Shown: positions 1-11,048, counted from the first letter of the stretch. The stretch is 64,000 nt of DNA from Tethya wilhelma (GCA_964030475.1 CAXIPT010000001.1:18557886-18621885), one strand, 5' to 3'. Made by a program: numbers and translations. The notes: a model not told the origin generated them from the sequence alone.

Positions 1-211
1 CCACTCATTAATGACAGGGGTTGACTCACAGAAGATACGAAATGGTCCACTGGGTGTGATTTACTGGCATGTTCTATGAATGTGTTGAAGGGCATGGTCC
101 TGCAAGAAAGAGCACACTATATCATCTACAGCTATAGTATACAGTGCACATTAATTCTTACAGCGAGCACCACATTACCATGCACCATCAATGATTCATA
201 ATTTAGCTCAC

Positions 212-429
212 TTGTAGACGAAATTCTTCTTCAGAAAGTTCATCTTTTTGTCAGGTGTCAAGTGCACCTGCACTGGCTGAGCTCCGCACTTCTCTGCCAG
301 ATATTGTGGCGTCCAGAGCGAGCAAGCATCACCCAGCTCGATCCCTTTGAGCACCGTCGGCACTCTGGAAGGATACACCAGCCGCTGGAAGTCTTCCACA
401 CCGCTCACAGTACACGTCCTCACCGACAT
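212..429 (-). CDS. TYW5: TYW5-like tRNA wybutosine hydroxylase, first exon only
   Basis: First coding exon of a JmjC-type Fe(II)/2-oxoglutarate oxygenase. TYW5 hydroxylates wybutosine at position 37 of tRNA-Phe. The translation carries the family N-terminus: a LVYPSRVPTVLKGIELG stretch, then WTPQYLAEK and KKMNFLKKNFVYK, which align with human TYW5 positions about 15-65. The catalytic HxD/H residues lie in later exons left of the window. The exon ends at 212 with a GT donor in phase 2 (AA|GTGAG). The start at 429 (MSVRTCTV) fits the length of the human leader; an in-frame ATG at 459 is the alternative. LCMT2/TYW4 also carries a related JmjC domain, but there it is far from the protein start, so TYW5 is preferred. 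Confidence 0.8.
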
Positions 430-459
430 GTTGGATCGTGTGGAAAAGATCGTCACCAT

Positions 460-965
460 ACTCCTGATCTGAATATAATAGGCCCAAATAAATATTTCCT
501 ACCTATAAATTATTCCATTCTTCAATGCTAGCAAAAATTTCCTATAATGCTTTCCAATTGTACCTATATTGCTCATTACTGCTTCACCAGAATCGACAAA
601 ACAATTACAAAAACACTGATTCAATGAATTTCAATCATAGATAATATAGCGTATATATTATCTATGATTCAATAATGTACAAACTAATGATTGTTCTACA
701 GAGCATTTATTTTACTAAACTAGGCCTCAAGTACATTTGTTGCTTTGAAATTTACAGCACAACAATTGAACATAGTGGTCCAATTTTAAAATGTTTGTTT
801 GCTTGAAGATGAAATCCTTTAAATGCACTCAAAAGTTACCTATAATGCTCGCCATTATATCTCTGTTACAATCAATATTTATACTTGAAGCATCGAGCAA
901 TAATAGGAAAAACAAACACACAGTGACACACACACACACACACACAGAGAAACATTAATGAATGA
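460..965. other. intergenic AT-rich stretch
   Basis: No coding exon was found. The stretch holds the presumed TYW5 promoter side, a short palindrome near 640-665 (ATAATATAGCG / TATATTATCTATGATT region) and a (CA)n run at 927-946. It ends at the stop codon of EIF1AD. Confidence 0.6.
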
Positions 966-1171
966 TCAGTCAGAATCAGATGAAGTAAACTGAAGCGGTG
1001 AATTAGTTTGTCTGTTAGTGTTCACAAATAAATCATCACCAGAATCACATGACAGCTCATTGTTATCATGTGACTTTGGATCATGTGCATGTGACCGTTC
1101 TTTTGAATCACATGATTGTTTAACGGAAGGTGGTGTTCTTCTATTGTCTTCATTGAACTCTTGTGGCCTAC

Positions 1172-1240
<69 letters not shown>

Positions 1241-3482
1241 GAGTGTGTTAGTATAGGTAACCACAAGATTCAGAGTGCAATTATGGAATTAATTGCACTC
1301 CAGCTGCCAAGAAGAGTATATGGCAAAATAATAGCATGAGCACAGCAAGTGCTATTAGGCCATACAAGTGGCAGCTAGAGTGCTATTAATTCCATAATTG
1401 TACGAGGAATCGTGTGGTTATCTGCTAATAGTATCATTTTAAGGAGAAACAGACACAAAAACAGCTAATAGCCTTATTTTTTTTAAGGGATAAACGTAAA
1501 ATGAAGGCTAGTTTACAAGATTTTTAATTTTATGCGGGAGTGCAATTACTAAAACCACAGAAGGTATATATTTCAAATTAAAAATCATGTTTGCTATTAA
1601 AAAAATAATAACTCAGCATTTGCATCTAGGTCATTTCCTGCAATTGTTGAGATGAAACTGCCTTTTGGTGTACAGCCAGAGTATGGGAGAAACCGTTTAA
1701 GTCTGGATATACCTAGTGCAGCAGCCATGTTGATTCTATATGTAGGTGATATTTGACAATACTCTTTGTAAACTGATCATTGAGTGTAAAACACTGCTTG
1801 TGTATTCTTAGTTCAACTACTGTAGAGATCATAACAAAAATAATGACATTTTGTAACGTTTTGTGTTGACAAAATTAATGCATGCTCAATACACGGAGCT
1901 ACTGAACATGGGACAGCCAATCAGCACTAACAATGACTGCATATCATTGAGAGTAGAGCACACTCAACTGCTAAGGCACAGCAAACCACTTGTCACTTCA
2001 GATCAGCAGCTGCATTGCAAGCCTCGGCCTTGCCTTTAGACACTCAACAACAATAGTCTAGCAACCATTTTAGATGGTTTACTATAAAATTATAGGCTCT
2101 AGAATACAACTATATACCATGTGGGAGGTTATAGGCTCTAGAGTGCAACTACCATGTGGGAGGTTAAATAAAGATCTTTGTTGAAATGTGGTAAAAGATT
2201 GCACAGCATTAACATGATCATGGTATGTAATTATCATCCAGCAGAATCTCTAGCCGGTCGTGTATCTTACCATTTCTTCATTGCCTTCAGTTCTCTGACT
2301 TGCATCGGGTAAAGGATGTGGACGATTTCACCTTGAACCTTGTGACCTTCGGCAATTGGCTCCACTATCACAAAATCACCTGCACCACGAAGTGTGTGTG
2401 TAGAAGTAAGACATTAGAGCACCATGAGTGCAACACTAAAATGACCGAATTGTGTTGGCAGGTGACCTCGATCCATACCTCCCACCCACACAGTAGATGT
2501 TAGTGCTGACAGTGAGTGCAAGGAGCTATGTACAATTGCATGCCACAGGAGGTGATTTATAGTATCCCAAGTTAAGCTGACTGTATACTGTATTGGTTAC
2601 AAATTTTCGTGGCACAATATTTTTGTGAATTTCGTGATTTGACTGTATAATTATTACAAACATTCTCAGGAAAACGAAAATTACGAAAATTTAAAAAAAC
2701 GTATATTGGCAATATAATTTCAGAGATCGTGATTCACAAAAAAACAGTAGACAGACATTTCACAAAGGTCGTGGCTAGAGTACCAGCTGAGGCTGCTCTG
2801 TAAACTACAGCTAAATACATTGTAGTCAATGGTGCCGGTTCTTTAATACACTGCAGGCAAAATCCAGACACTGTATATTACGTAACTCTACAATAACAAA
2901 GCAATAGGAAAATATACAGTCTGCCGGCTCTCTAGACACAGCGTTTCACGAACTCTTTGTGCCACGAAAATTTGGAGCTACATGATACTCATCCCCAACC
3001 AGAGGAGGTACGACACGAGTGCGCCTTTGCTGAGCTGGCAATCGGTTGCATGTGATCAACTCTCATTGTGAAATATTGCGGTCACAAGATCGGACTGTAA
3101 TTAACGGAGTTGCCAGCACAGCAAAGGTGCACTCGTGTCGTACCACCTCTGATGCTTGACACTGAAAACATTGCTGAGTGGGCATGATCACATGATTAAT
3201 AGCTCCAGTGTCAGTCAGCTCTCACATACCTCGTTTGATCCAAACATTCCTGCGATATTTTGTGGGCATGCTCACCAGAAACCGCTCTCCACTGCAGCTC
3301 TCAACCTCATGAAGATTGTTGCCACGCCCACACAAAACCTAACCAACATAAATGATAATTAATAATGATCAGTTTAGACGCCATGAGTCTCTCACCCGAA
3401 CGATCTGCTGTTCTCCACTCGGCTCAACGAACTCCTCTAAAACCGCTTTCGTTACATGTTTCCTTTTCGTAGCTTTAGACAT
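966..3482 (-). CDS. EIF1AD: EIF1AD, eIF1A-domain RNA-binding protein, complete
   Basis: Four exons join in frame into a 168-aa protein: 3396-3482, 3230-3338, 2271-2379 and 966-1167 (human 165 aa). The start [12 protein letters not shown], the OB-fold segment [20 protein letters not shown] with [18 protein letters not shown], and the tail [10 protein letters not shown] all match EIF1AD (the human tail has [10 protein letters not shown]). The protein is an S1/IF1-like OB-fold factor of nucleus and cytoplasm, linked to late 40S ribosome maturation. Exons are too short and scattered to stand out as open frames. Intron 2 (2380-3229) is filled by two foldback repeats. The polypyrimidine tract of the last acceptor is a long (CT)n microsatellite (1171-1237 on this strand). 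The gene is divergent with the reductase at 3651. Confidence 0.93.
1173..1237 (-). repeat. (CT)n microsatellite forming the EIF1AD exon-4 acceptor tract
   Basis: About 32 GA units on the plus strand read as CT on the gene strand and stop 4 nt before the acceptor AG at 1169-1168. The microsatellite is the polypyrimidine tract. Confidence 0.9.
1255..1422. mobile_element. foldback MITE (AACCACAAGATTC family)
   Basis: The left end AACCACAAGATTC..AATTATGGAATTAAT and the right end are inverted copies of each other over about 60 bp with few mismatches, so nearly the whole 165 bp can fold into a hairpin. It lies inside EIF1AD intron 3. No coding capacity. Confidence 0.75.
2091..2166. repeat. short tandem duplication
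   Basis: The unit TATAGGCTCTAGA..CCATGTGGGAGGT occurs twice head to tail, the first copy with a small insertion. It lies in EIF1AD intron 3. Confidence 0.7.
2582..2990. mobile_element. degenerate MITE of the CGAAAATTTGGAGCTA family
   Basis: The left part (ACAAATTTTCGTGGCACAAT) and right part (TTGTGCCACGAAAATTT) are inverted. The motifs AATTTCGTGATTTG and CGAAAATT recur in the elements at 26450-26641 and 54970-55171. The centre is degraded. It lies in EIF1AD intron 2. Confidence 0.6.
2999..3151. mobile_element. 150-bp MITE (GAGGTACGACACGAGTG ends)
   Basis: Inverted ends of about 40 bp: AGAGGAGGTACGACACGAGT at left and its near-perfect complement ending ACCACCTCT at right. A fused pair of related copies lies at 60893-61176. 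Confidence 0.8.
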
Positions 3483-3650
3483 CACTCTCTCTTTTACTCA
3501 CATATTACATGCCACGTGCCAACCTGTACCGTTGCACGTGAGGTGAGGGCACCTATTTATGTATGTATTAAATTTGGGATTCAGACCGCACCCAAGGCCA
3601 CGAATTGTATGCAAGTCAGTAAAAAGTTGGACTTCAATACTTGAATAGCC
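3483..3650. promoter_or_regulatory. bidirectional promoter EIF1AD / reductase
   Basis: The start codons of EIF1AD (-) and the reductase (+) are 168 bp apart. The interval has two perfect CACGTG E-boxes at 3513-3518 and 3535-3540. No TATA box is obvious. Confidence 0.7.
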
Positions 3651-4899
3651 ATGGCAGAAGAGAGCAGCGTGACTGTAGAGGTTGAGACTCCACGCGAGGA
3701 GACGCAAGAGGACACACCAGCTGCAACGACAACTGAAGAGGAACCTAAAGAAAAGCCTTCAACTGAAGAAGCACCCCCTCAAGATTCGGGGGAACCTCAG
3801 ACAGAAGCACCCCCTCAAGAAGAAGAGGAGGAGGAGGAGGAGCCTGACGATGGTGTGATTAAGGTGCTGGTGACGGGAGCCTCTGGTTATATTGCTCAGC
3901 ATCTTATCCAGCAGCTGTTGAAGCAGGGCCGCTATCGTGTCAGGGGCACCGTCAGGAACAAGAAGAAGGAAGAGAAGGTAAAGGTTGCACCCTCTGTTGA
4001 TGCTACTTGTGTTAGTTAACATGTGTAAACTACTCTCTTGTAGGTGAAGCCATTGCTGGAGTTGGTACCTGATGCCAAGTATCCGTTGCGACTGGTTGAA
4101 GCTGACCTCCAAAATGCCCAGTCGTGGGTGAAGGCCGTCAAGGGTTGCACCTATGTGTACCACGTAGCCTCCCCATTCCCGATCGATATCCCCAAGGACG
4201 AGCAGCTCCTGATCCGCCCAGCTGTGGAAGGGACAGAGAATGTTCTCCAAGCGTGTGCCGATGCTGGCTCTGTGAAGAGGGTAGTCCTGACCAGTTCCAT
4301 CGCTGCCATCTCCAGTGGACTCGCTGGTAACCCCGGAAAGGCTGTGGACTACATCTACACGGACAAGGATTGGTCGGATGAAGCCACCTGCCCTCCTTAT
4401 GAGAAGAGTAAGCTGAAGGCTGAACAGGCTGCCTGGGAGTTCATGAAGAAGTTGAGTGATGAAAAGAAGTTTGAGCTTGTTGTCATAAACCCGGCTGCTG
4501 TTCAAGGCCCTGTCCTTACCAAACTGGGTGGTGCCACATCCCGCGAGGTGTGTCAGCCATTGTTGGCTGGCTCCTTGCCTCTCATCCCCAATGCCTCCAT
4601 GCCCATCGTGGACGTCAGGGATGTGGCTGCTGCCCACATTGCTGCCATGGAGAAACCTGAAGCCACTGGCAAACGCTATATCCTTCATTCTGGGACCCCT
4701 CACTTGAGGGATATAGCTCAAATCATTTCTGAGGAGTTCCGTCCACAAGGCTACAAGCCTCCCTCCAAGGATATGCCCAACGTCCTGCTTTGGGGGATCA
4801 AGTTCTTCAACGCTGGAGCCAAACAGATCTACCAGGTTCGAGGGAGGCGCAATATGTACAACAATGAGCCTCTGGTTCAGGAGCTGGGGATCACACCCA
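3651..4899 (+). CDS. DFR/cinnamoyl-CoA-reductase-like NAD(P)H oxidoreductase, 3' end lost
   Basis: Extended short-chain dehydrogenase of the dihydroflavonol-reductase-like clade. Exon 1 is 3651-3977 (ends GAGAAG|GTAAAG) and exon 2 starts at 4044. Residues 1-70 are a Glu/Pro/Thr-rich acidic extension with a run of eight Glu, unusual for the family. The Rossmann motif TGASGYIA is at 75-82, the LTSS catalytic Ser near 193, and YEKSK gives the Tyr/Lys pair at 228 and 232. The substrate cannot be told from sequence, and animals do not make flavonoids. The family pattern stops at ELGITP, directly before the single N at 4900. The in-frame codons after the N are the complement of the last Rab exon (4921-5001), so they are not the true C-terminus, and about 20-30 residues are missing. 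Confidence 0.85.
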
Positions 4900-4900
4900 N
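4900..4900. other. single-N contig join
   Basis: The reductase loses family similarity at this base, and the sequence to the right belongs to the Rab gene on the other strand. Confidence 0.75.
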
Positions 4901-4920
4901 CATAGTGACACACATCCAGT

Positions 4921-6390
4921 CTAATTATTCTTGGCACAGCATTTACTACCGTTTGATGGGTTTGGAGTGACAGGATGTTCCTCTTCAGCTGGGCCAACGG
5001 CCTGGGGGGAACAGGGAGTCGTAGTGAGAGGAGGTCACAGCAACTAGGAGGGACTCACCTTCCTGTGGATGTCACTAAAGAACACATCAAATGCTTCAGT
5101 CACATTCTCCCCAGTCTTAGCACTCACTTCAAAGAAGTGAGGGATGTCATAGTTTGCTGAATACTGGAAGGGAAGAACCATAGTTAGGACCACTAATGAC
5201 AGGGGTGGGATGATAATAGCAACCATGGTTAGGACCACTAATGACAGGGGTGGGATGATAATAGCAACCATGGTTAGGACCACTAACGACAGGGGTGGGA
5301 TGGTATCAGCAACCATGGTTAGGACTACTAACAACAGGGGTGGGATAGTATCTGTTGGGACCAGGGGTGGGATGGTATTAGCAACCATGGTTAGCAACCA
5401 TGGTTAGGACTACTAACAACAGGGGTGGGATAGTATAGATCTGATAGGAGCACTAACGACAGGGGTATCATTACCTTTTGACCATCTTCCTTGGGCACTT
5501 CTCTCTTGCCTTCAAGATCGCACTTTGAACCCAGCAACATCAAACTCACATCAGCAGTGGCATGCTGTGAGTGAACACAGAACCAGCAGCACATAACTAA
5601 GAGGTTATTAACAGCTGCCTGCTTCAACGTGCAACTAACGTACAGTTTGTACATAGCCCATCCACTTAGTGAGCTGATTGAAGGAGTTCAGAGAGGTGAT
5701 GTCGTACACTACAATAATACCCTGAGGGGATAAATATTTGTGTGTGTATTTACTCATTTCAGAGAGGGCCAGGTTAGACTAGCATCACTTACAGCTCCCC
5801 CTCTGTAGTACTGGGTGGTGATGGAGTCAAACCTCTCAGTGCCAACCGTATCCCTGGGGAGGGGATGTACGTAAGAGCAGCCATTACAAGGATGCCTTCT
5901 TACCATATATAGACCTTCACTGTTTCTCCGCTGATCTCCACCTCTTTCTCAAACATGTCAATTCCTACGTAAAACCATGGATATCATATCCATGTAAAAA
6001 TTAACATTTTCAGCCTTACCTCCACGTGCCACCCACAGGCCTCTATGTGCATCTATGACAGCCCACTATTAATAACCTCAAGATATCTTACTCACCTAAC
6101 GTGTGTTGTCTGCTTTCTGCTAGAAACCTGTCTTCGCACAGCCGAGCCACCAGGGTGGACTTGCCCACACCACTCTCGCCTATCAGGAGGATCTTGTAAT
6201 TCTTCATGTTCTTGATGTTCTGTCGTCTTGTTTGAGCTCGCTGTCTCTCCTTCTCTTGAAGGGTAGAATCATACACCCGAGGTTGGATGGGTCGATAGCC
6301 ATGATGGTTGCTCTGTCTACTGCCGCTCGTTGACATCCTTCCTCTCTCGCTCTCTTTCTCGTCTCTTTCTCTCATTGAGCTACTAGCCAA
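4921..6390 (-). CDS. Rab-family small GTPase with N-terminal extension and divergent switch II
   Basis: Seven exons join in frame into 253 aa: 6096-6390, 5904-5964, 5793-5853, 5653-5721, 5475-5564, 5059-5163, 4921-5001. A basic, Ser-rich extension of about 66 residues precedes the G domain. P-loop GESGVGKST is at 71-79. Switch II reads WDTVGTERF instead of WDTAGQERF, so the catalytic Gln is Thr. G4 reads SKCD instead of NKxD; G5 is VSAKTG. The C-terminus SKCCAKNN carries a CC pair suited to geranylgeranylation, so membrane attachment is likely. The VPKEDGQK segment recalls Rab26/37, but I would not assign a subfamily. The DTVGTE motif predicts slow GTP hydrolysis (inference). It is divergent with Rab15, 149 bp between starts, and shares that gene's exon sizes. 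Confidence 0.88.
5184..5470. repeat. 45-bp minisatellite in Rab introns
   Basis: Five to six units of TTAGGACCACTAATGACAGG plus GGTGGGATGATAATAGCAAC with small variants. It fills the intron between the last two core exons. A single related unit occurs at positions 8-25 of the window. Confidence 0.85.
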
Positions 6391-6539
6391 CGACTCGACT
6401 GACGATCAATACCATACATATAGGATGACGTCATACTTTGTATTTTGCTGACAGTGCACGTCACAGTAGAGCTTGAGGTCAAGTTGCGGGAAGTGACTGA
6501 CTGATCTGATCTGAAGGAGCTGAGGGTTTGATAGGAGAC
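6391..6539. promoter_or_regulatory. bidirectional promoter of the two Rab genes
   Basis: 149 bp between opposing start codons. Contains a perfect CRE palindrome TGACGTCA at 6426-6433. Confidence 0.7.
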
Positions 6540-7587
6540 ATGTCCCAGGTGGATAGGAACTACGACCATCTCTTCAAGGTGTTGCTGTGTGGAGACAGCG
6601 GAGTGGGAAAGACGTGTCTCATCTCTCAGTTCACCGATCAGCAAGTCAGGAAGAGTCACATAACAACCATTGGTATGTACGTGCTGCTAGGGCCAGAGGC
6701 GTTGATTGAGTGTCGTTGCTGTCCTCATTAGGCATTGACTTCAAGTTGAAGACATTTACTGTTCGAGGGAAAAGAATCAGACTCCAGATATGGTACCCAG
6801 ACCTATTCAGTCAGTTACTGTAGTGAGTGTATGTGTGTGCACTGCAGGGACACTGCGGGCCAGGAGAGGTTTGAGACACTCACTGCACAGTACTACCGTA
6901 GAGCACAGGTTAGCAGCCAGGTTATGTGATTCATTGCGTGATGTCATTATTGTTTTACCGGCTGGTGTGGTCCACCTCACAGGGGATCATGTTGGTGTAT
7001 GACATCACTCAAGAGCAGACATTTGCCAACGTCTCAAAATGGATGAGAAACATTGAAGAGGTTTGTACACTTGAGAGTCTCTCTGTATGTGCATCTAAGT
7101 GCTAGCTGTGTGAGAATGGTGTGTGTTTGTTGTGCTGTCTGCTAGAACGCTGTGGATGGTGTGAAGCTGCTCCTGGTGGGGAACAAGGTCGATCTGGAGG
7201 AAGCCAGACAAGTGGAAAGGAGAAGAGGAGAGAAGGTATGTCTCAGGTGATGTTAGCACTTCATTACCTTTTATGGTGTACAATTGTTGCAGCTTGCCAA
7301 ACAGCATCAGGTACAACTGTTTGAGACGTCAGCTTGGACCAATGTCAACATCACAGAAGCCTTCACAGCACTCACTGAAAGTATACTGGACAGTGTATGT
7401 TGTCAGCTGGTGGGAGTGACTCAATGTGAGAAGGTTGTCTTATGTCGATGTGTTGGTTGATTTGCAGATGGAACAAAAGCTGGTAGAGAGAAGTGATGCT
7501 CATCGAAGCACAAAGATAGTGGTGGGCTCTGAACAGTCGGAACAGTCATCACCAGGAGGGGGCTGGTCCTGCTGCGGGAGCAGCTAG
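6540..7587 (+). CDS. RAB15: Rab15-like small GTPase, complete
   Basis: Seven exons: 6540-6672, 6732-6792, 6848-6908, 6983-7060, 7146-7235, 7293-7394, 7468-7587, giving 214 aa. All G motifs are canonical: [22 protein letters not shown] and the G5 segment ETSAWTN. YYRRAQGI and the SA-W-TN box resemble Rab15 (YYRRAQGI, SACTN), which groups with Rab8/10/13. The tail ends GWSCCGSS, giving a CC prenylation site. Rab15 controls return from recycling endosomes in vertebrates; the same role here is inferred from family only. The ATG at 6540 was chosen because the upstream in-frame codons have no other ATG. Exons 2, 3 and 5 have exactly the lengths of those of the neighbouring Rab (61, 61, 90 nt). Confidence 0.9.
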
Positions 7588-7728
7588 GACACACACCCAC
7601 CGCCCACGAAACATTCTCAAATCATTGTGTTATTATCATTATGCTATTAATTAACTATTAATATTGTATGTTTGTTTGTCGACACTTTACCATTTGACGA
7701 GATCCCTATTGCACTGGCTGGCTGCAAG

Positions 7729-9332
7729 ATGTCCTCTCCACTTGAGAGCCTCGTTGAGATGGGCTTCCCAGCCGAGCAGGCGTGAGCGAGACATGAATAC
7801 ACATGTACAGTACCTACACTTATTGTTATGTGTCTTAACTTATAGAGAGAAGGCGCTCACTGCGACTCAACACAGAGGTGTTCAACCAGCCATGGACTGG
7901 TATGTATGTATGTATTCTCACATTTGGAAGTGATACAATCATGCAGCCTAGCTCCCAATTTACCCTAGCTACACACATCCATTCATTCGTAGGTTACTGA
8001 GCCATCAATCCGATCCATCTCCAGTGGAAGGTCATAGGTTAGGTGATCCAGTAGAGACACCACCGACCTCTGGCTCTACTGAAAAGGCACAATCTCTTAA
8101 GTGTGATGAGTGAGTTGTGTGATGTGACGGTTGGAACCATTTGAGTGTTGGTTAATGTTATGCATGTTCTCTCTCTCTGTAGCTGTGGGAAGCTCTTCAA
8201 GAGTGAACTGGATGTCCAGGTACGTACGTGTGAGATACATGCTGCATGTGATGAGCTGACCTCTCTCTATCTGCTCAGGCCCATGCTGCCAGAACACAGC
8301 ACCAGAATTTCTCAGAATCAACAGATGAAATCAAACCACTTACCCAAGAGGAGAAACAAGAGAGGTTACAAAAGTGGGTCACTCATTGCCACCAATTGTC
8401 ACTAGTGGTCAGTAATGGTCAACCACCTGTGCATATCTATTATGATGTTAGATTGGAGGATAAAATGAAACAAAGAAGAAAAGAAAGAGAAGAACAAGAA
8501 AAAAAGGTTCTCTTAAAAAGTAGTTATGATTAATTGTCCAATAATTGACCATTAATTTTGAGTATCATGTCATAATTTCAGGATGCTCTTGAGAGAGAAA
8601 TTGTTCGTCGTAAAACAGGCAAAGAGATATCAGAGATCAAGCGAAAGTTTGTGTGTGTCCATTAGGTTGTATGTTGTGGTAAATGATGGTATGTCAATCT
8701 AGAATGGAACTAGATGAAGCCAAGAAGCTTGCTGAGGAAAGACGAAGAGAAAAGATGGAAGAAAAACTAGCCAGGTATGTATCTGCATAGCTGTCCCCTA
8801 AACACATTCATTGTTGGTGTGGAATTCTAGGCAGAGAGTGCGTGAGCAGATAGCTCGTGACAAAGCTGAGAGAGAGAGCCAGAGCCAGTCCAAGCCCAAG
8901 GTAGCAGCGGCTTCTGTAGCACCCTCGGGTGGTGGTGCTCCGGCCAAGAGAGACTATGATATATGTCGAGTGCAGGTAACACCATCAGAGCTGGTGTGCG
9001 TGTGGAGGTGTTGTTAATTCTTGTGTTGCTGTTGATATATAATTTAGGTTCGCCTCTCTAATGGTGGCAATCTAGTGGAAACATTCAAGGCTTCAGAGCC
9101 TCTTTCTGCCCTCCACCTCCTGCTGGAGGAGAAGGAAGGGCTGTCTGTTGGTTCTTACACCCTCATGACAACCTTCCCAAGAAGAGTGTTCACTCCCGAG
9201 GATAGCACCAAAACAATGAGTCAACTGGGTATAGAGTTTGTGACTCTTACAATACAACTTTATATTATGAGATGAAACACTCTGTTTTGTGCAGGACTTG
9301 TACCATCTGCAGTGATTATTCTGAGGCTGTAG
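7729..9332 (+). CDS. UBXN1: UBXN1 (SAKS1), UBA-UBX ubiquitin/p97 adaptor, complete
   Basis: Eleven exons (7729-7781, 7846-7899, 7993-8109, 8183-8219, 8279-8373, 8452-8506, 8582-8646, 8703-8774, 8831-8975, 9048-9228, 9295-9332) join into 303 aa. An N-terminal UBA domain (LESLVEMGFPAEQAEKAL) is followed by a C2H2-type knuckle CDDCGKLF..HAARTQH that vertebrate UBXN1 lacks but invertebrate and plant relatives keep, then a Glu/Arg-rich coiled coil and a UBX domain with the FPRR loop and LGLVPSAVIIL end. UBXN1 binds ubiquitin chains through UBA and p97/VCP through UBX. It faces COMMD3 tail to tail. Exons 7-11 recur at 10235-10963. Confidence 0.93.
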
Positions 9333-9417
9333 CATGTGCTCACTCAAGTATTGTTGGAACACTTGTTACTTTAACAACACACAACTCACAACAAGCTAGA
9401 AACATTAATGCTAATGT

Positions 9418-10088
9418 CTATTGTTTGTACTTGTCTAAAGTTTTGGCTGCATCTTTCAGTTTAAACACCAGTTCCTGTAGCCATGCACCATAAGAGTATA
9501 CCACTACATTATTATGACATCACTGGTGTTAGTATATACTGTACCTGGACTTGTTCTTGAGTAGCAGCAAACTGAAGTGGCTGGCCATCAGAGGAGCTCT
9601 GGAGCAGAGGAGAACTAGAGCTAGAACAACAATATTGTATTTGGATGTAGTGTTCAATACCTTAACTTGTATGATGTATTCAGCCTTGTTGATGCGTTCC
9701 ACATGGTTGTCCTGCACACCCACCCACAATAAGTCAATAACCGAGTGTGACTGTCAACATAATTTACTAACCTTCAGGAAATAGTCCAGTCTCCAGTCCA
9801 CATCAGTGATGTGTGGAGGAAGGGTGGCCACCCTGAGAGAGAGCACACACACACACACACACACAGTGACATCAATGATTATACATGCACTGGGAGTCAG
9901 AAACACACACATTACCTGTGCAGAGACTCCCGCAGTCTCAGTCTCTCTTTCTGAGAAGGGAAGATAAAGTTGTTTGGTTCAAACTAGTTGTTTGGTTTGC
10001 ACCAGAAATAGGAGTTCAACTTACAGAGTAGAGACTAACAACGACCTTTGCCCTCTCTGGAGAGAACCTACATTCCTCCAAAACCGAA
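9418..10088 (-). CDS. COMMD3: COMMD3 exons 3-8, duplicate (haplotig) copy
   Basis: Exons at 10025-10088, 9916-9950, 9772-9832, 9667-9711, 9545-9598 and 9418-9474 repeat COMMD3 exons 3-8 found at 11049-11729 with almost no change. Exons 1-2 are absent because the block runs into the (CA)n/N gap. It is best read as the second allele left in the assembly rather than a second gene. Confidence 0.88.
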
Positions 10089-10117
10089 CTACACACAACA
10101 CACACACACACACACAC

Positions 10118-10152
<35 letters not shown>

Positions 10153-10223
10153 NNNNNNNNNNNNNNNNNNNNNNNNNNNNNNNNNNNNNNATCTTCGTCG
10201 GCAGCGTCAGATGTGTATAAGAG
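10153..10223. other. 38-N gap followed by Illumina Nextera adapter
   Basis: After the N run (10153-10190), bases 10195-10223 match 29 nt of the standard Nextera read-1 transposase adapter (TCGTCGGCAGCGTCAGATGT, then GTATAAGAG). This is library contamination, and the join is artificial. Confidence 0.93.
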
Positions 10224-10234
10224 TACGCTTGCAT

Positions 10235-10963
10235 TTCGTCGTAAAACAGGCAAAGAGATATCAGAGATCAAACGAAAGTTTGTGTGTGTCCATTAGGTTG
10301 TATGTTGTGGTAAATGATGGTATGTCAATCTAGAATGGAACTAGATGAAGCCAAGAAGCTTGCTGAGGAAAGACGAAGAGAAAAGATGGAAGAAAAACTA
10401 GCCAGGTATGTATCTGCATAGCTGTCCCCTAAACGCATTCATTGTTGGTGTGGAATTCTAGGCAGAGAGTGCGTGAGCAGATAGCTCGTGACAAAGCTGA
10501 GAGAGAGAGCCAGAGCCAGTCCAAGCCCAAGGTAGCAGCGGCCTCTGTAGCACCCTCGGGTGGTGGTGCTCCGGCCAAGAGAGACTATGATACATGTCGA
10601 GTGCAGGTAACACCATCAGAGCTGGTGTGCGTGTGGAGGTGTTGTTAATTCTTGTGTTGCTGTTGATATATAATTTAGGTTCGCCTCTCTAATGGTGGCA
10701 ATCTAGTGGAAACATTCAAGGCTACAGAGCCTCTTTCTGCCCTCCATCTCCTGCTGGAGGAGAAGGAAGGGCTGTCTGTTGGTTCTTACACCCTCATGAC
10801 AACCTTCCCAAGAAGAGTGTTCACTCCCGAGGATAGCACCAAAACAATGAGTCAACTGGGTATAGAGTTTGTGACTCTTACAATACAACTTTATATTATG
10901 AGATGAAGCACTCTGTTTTGTGCAGGACTTGTACCATCTGCAGTGATTATTCTGAGGCTGTAG
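10235..10963 (+). CDS. UBXN1: UBXN1 exons 7(partial)-11, duplicate (haplotig) copy
   Basis: Repeats 8604-9332 with an offset of 1631 bp: exon 7 part to 10275ish, then 10334-10405, 10462-10606, 10679-10859, 10926-10963. Differences are allele-like single bases, for example ATATGT to ACATGT (Ile to Thr near the end of exon 9) and TCA to ACA (Ser to Thr in exon 10). The 5' end is cut by the adapter junction. Confidence 0.88.
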
Positions 10964-11048
10964 CATGTGCTCACTCAAGTATCGTTGGAACACTTGTTAC
11001 TTTAACAACACACAACTCACAACAAGCTAGAAACATTAATGCTAATGT

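Noticed and set aside
1018..1264. Ser-Leu or Arg-Glu repeat proteins over GA/CT runs here and at 26019, 31098, 33188, 57593
   Set aside because: Translations of microsatellites; the tracts belong to introns.
4901..4970. C-terminus of the reductase as read through the N
   Set aside because: The bases are the complement of the last Rab exon; the codons do not fit the family's final helix.
3759..4997. 412-codon open frame antisense to the reductase
   Set aside because: Mirror of the coding exons; no family signature, no splice logic, and it runs across N4900.
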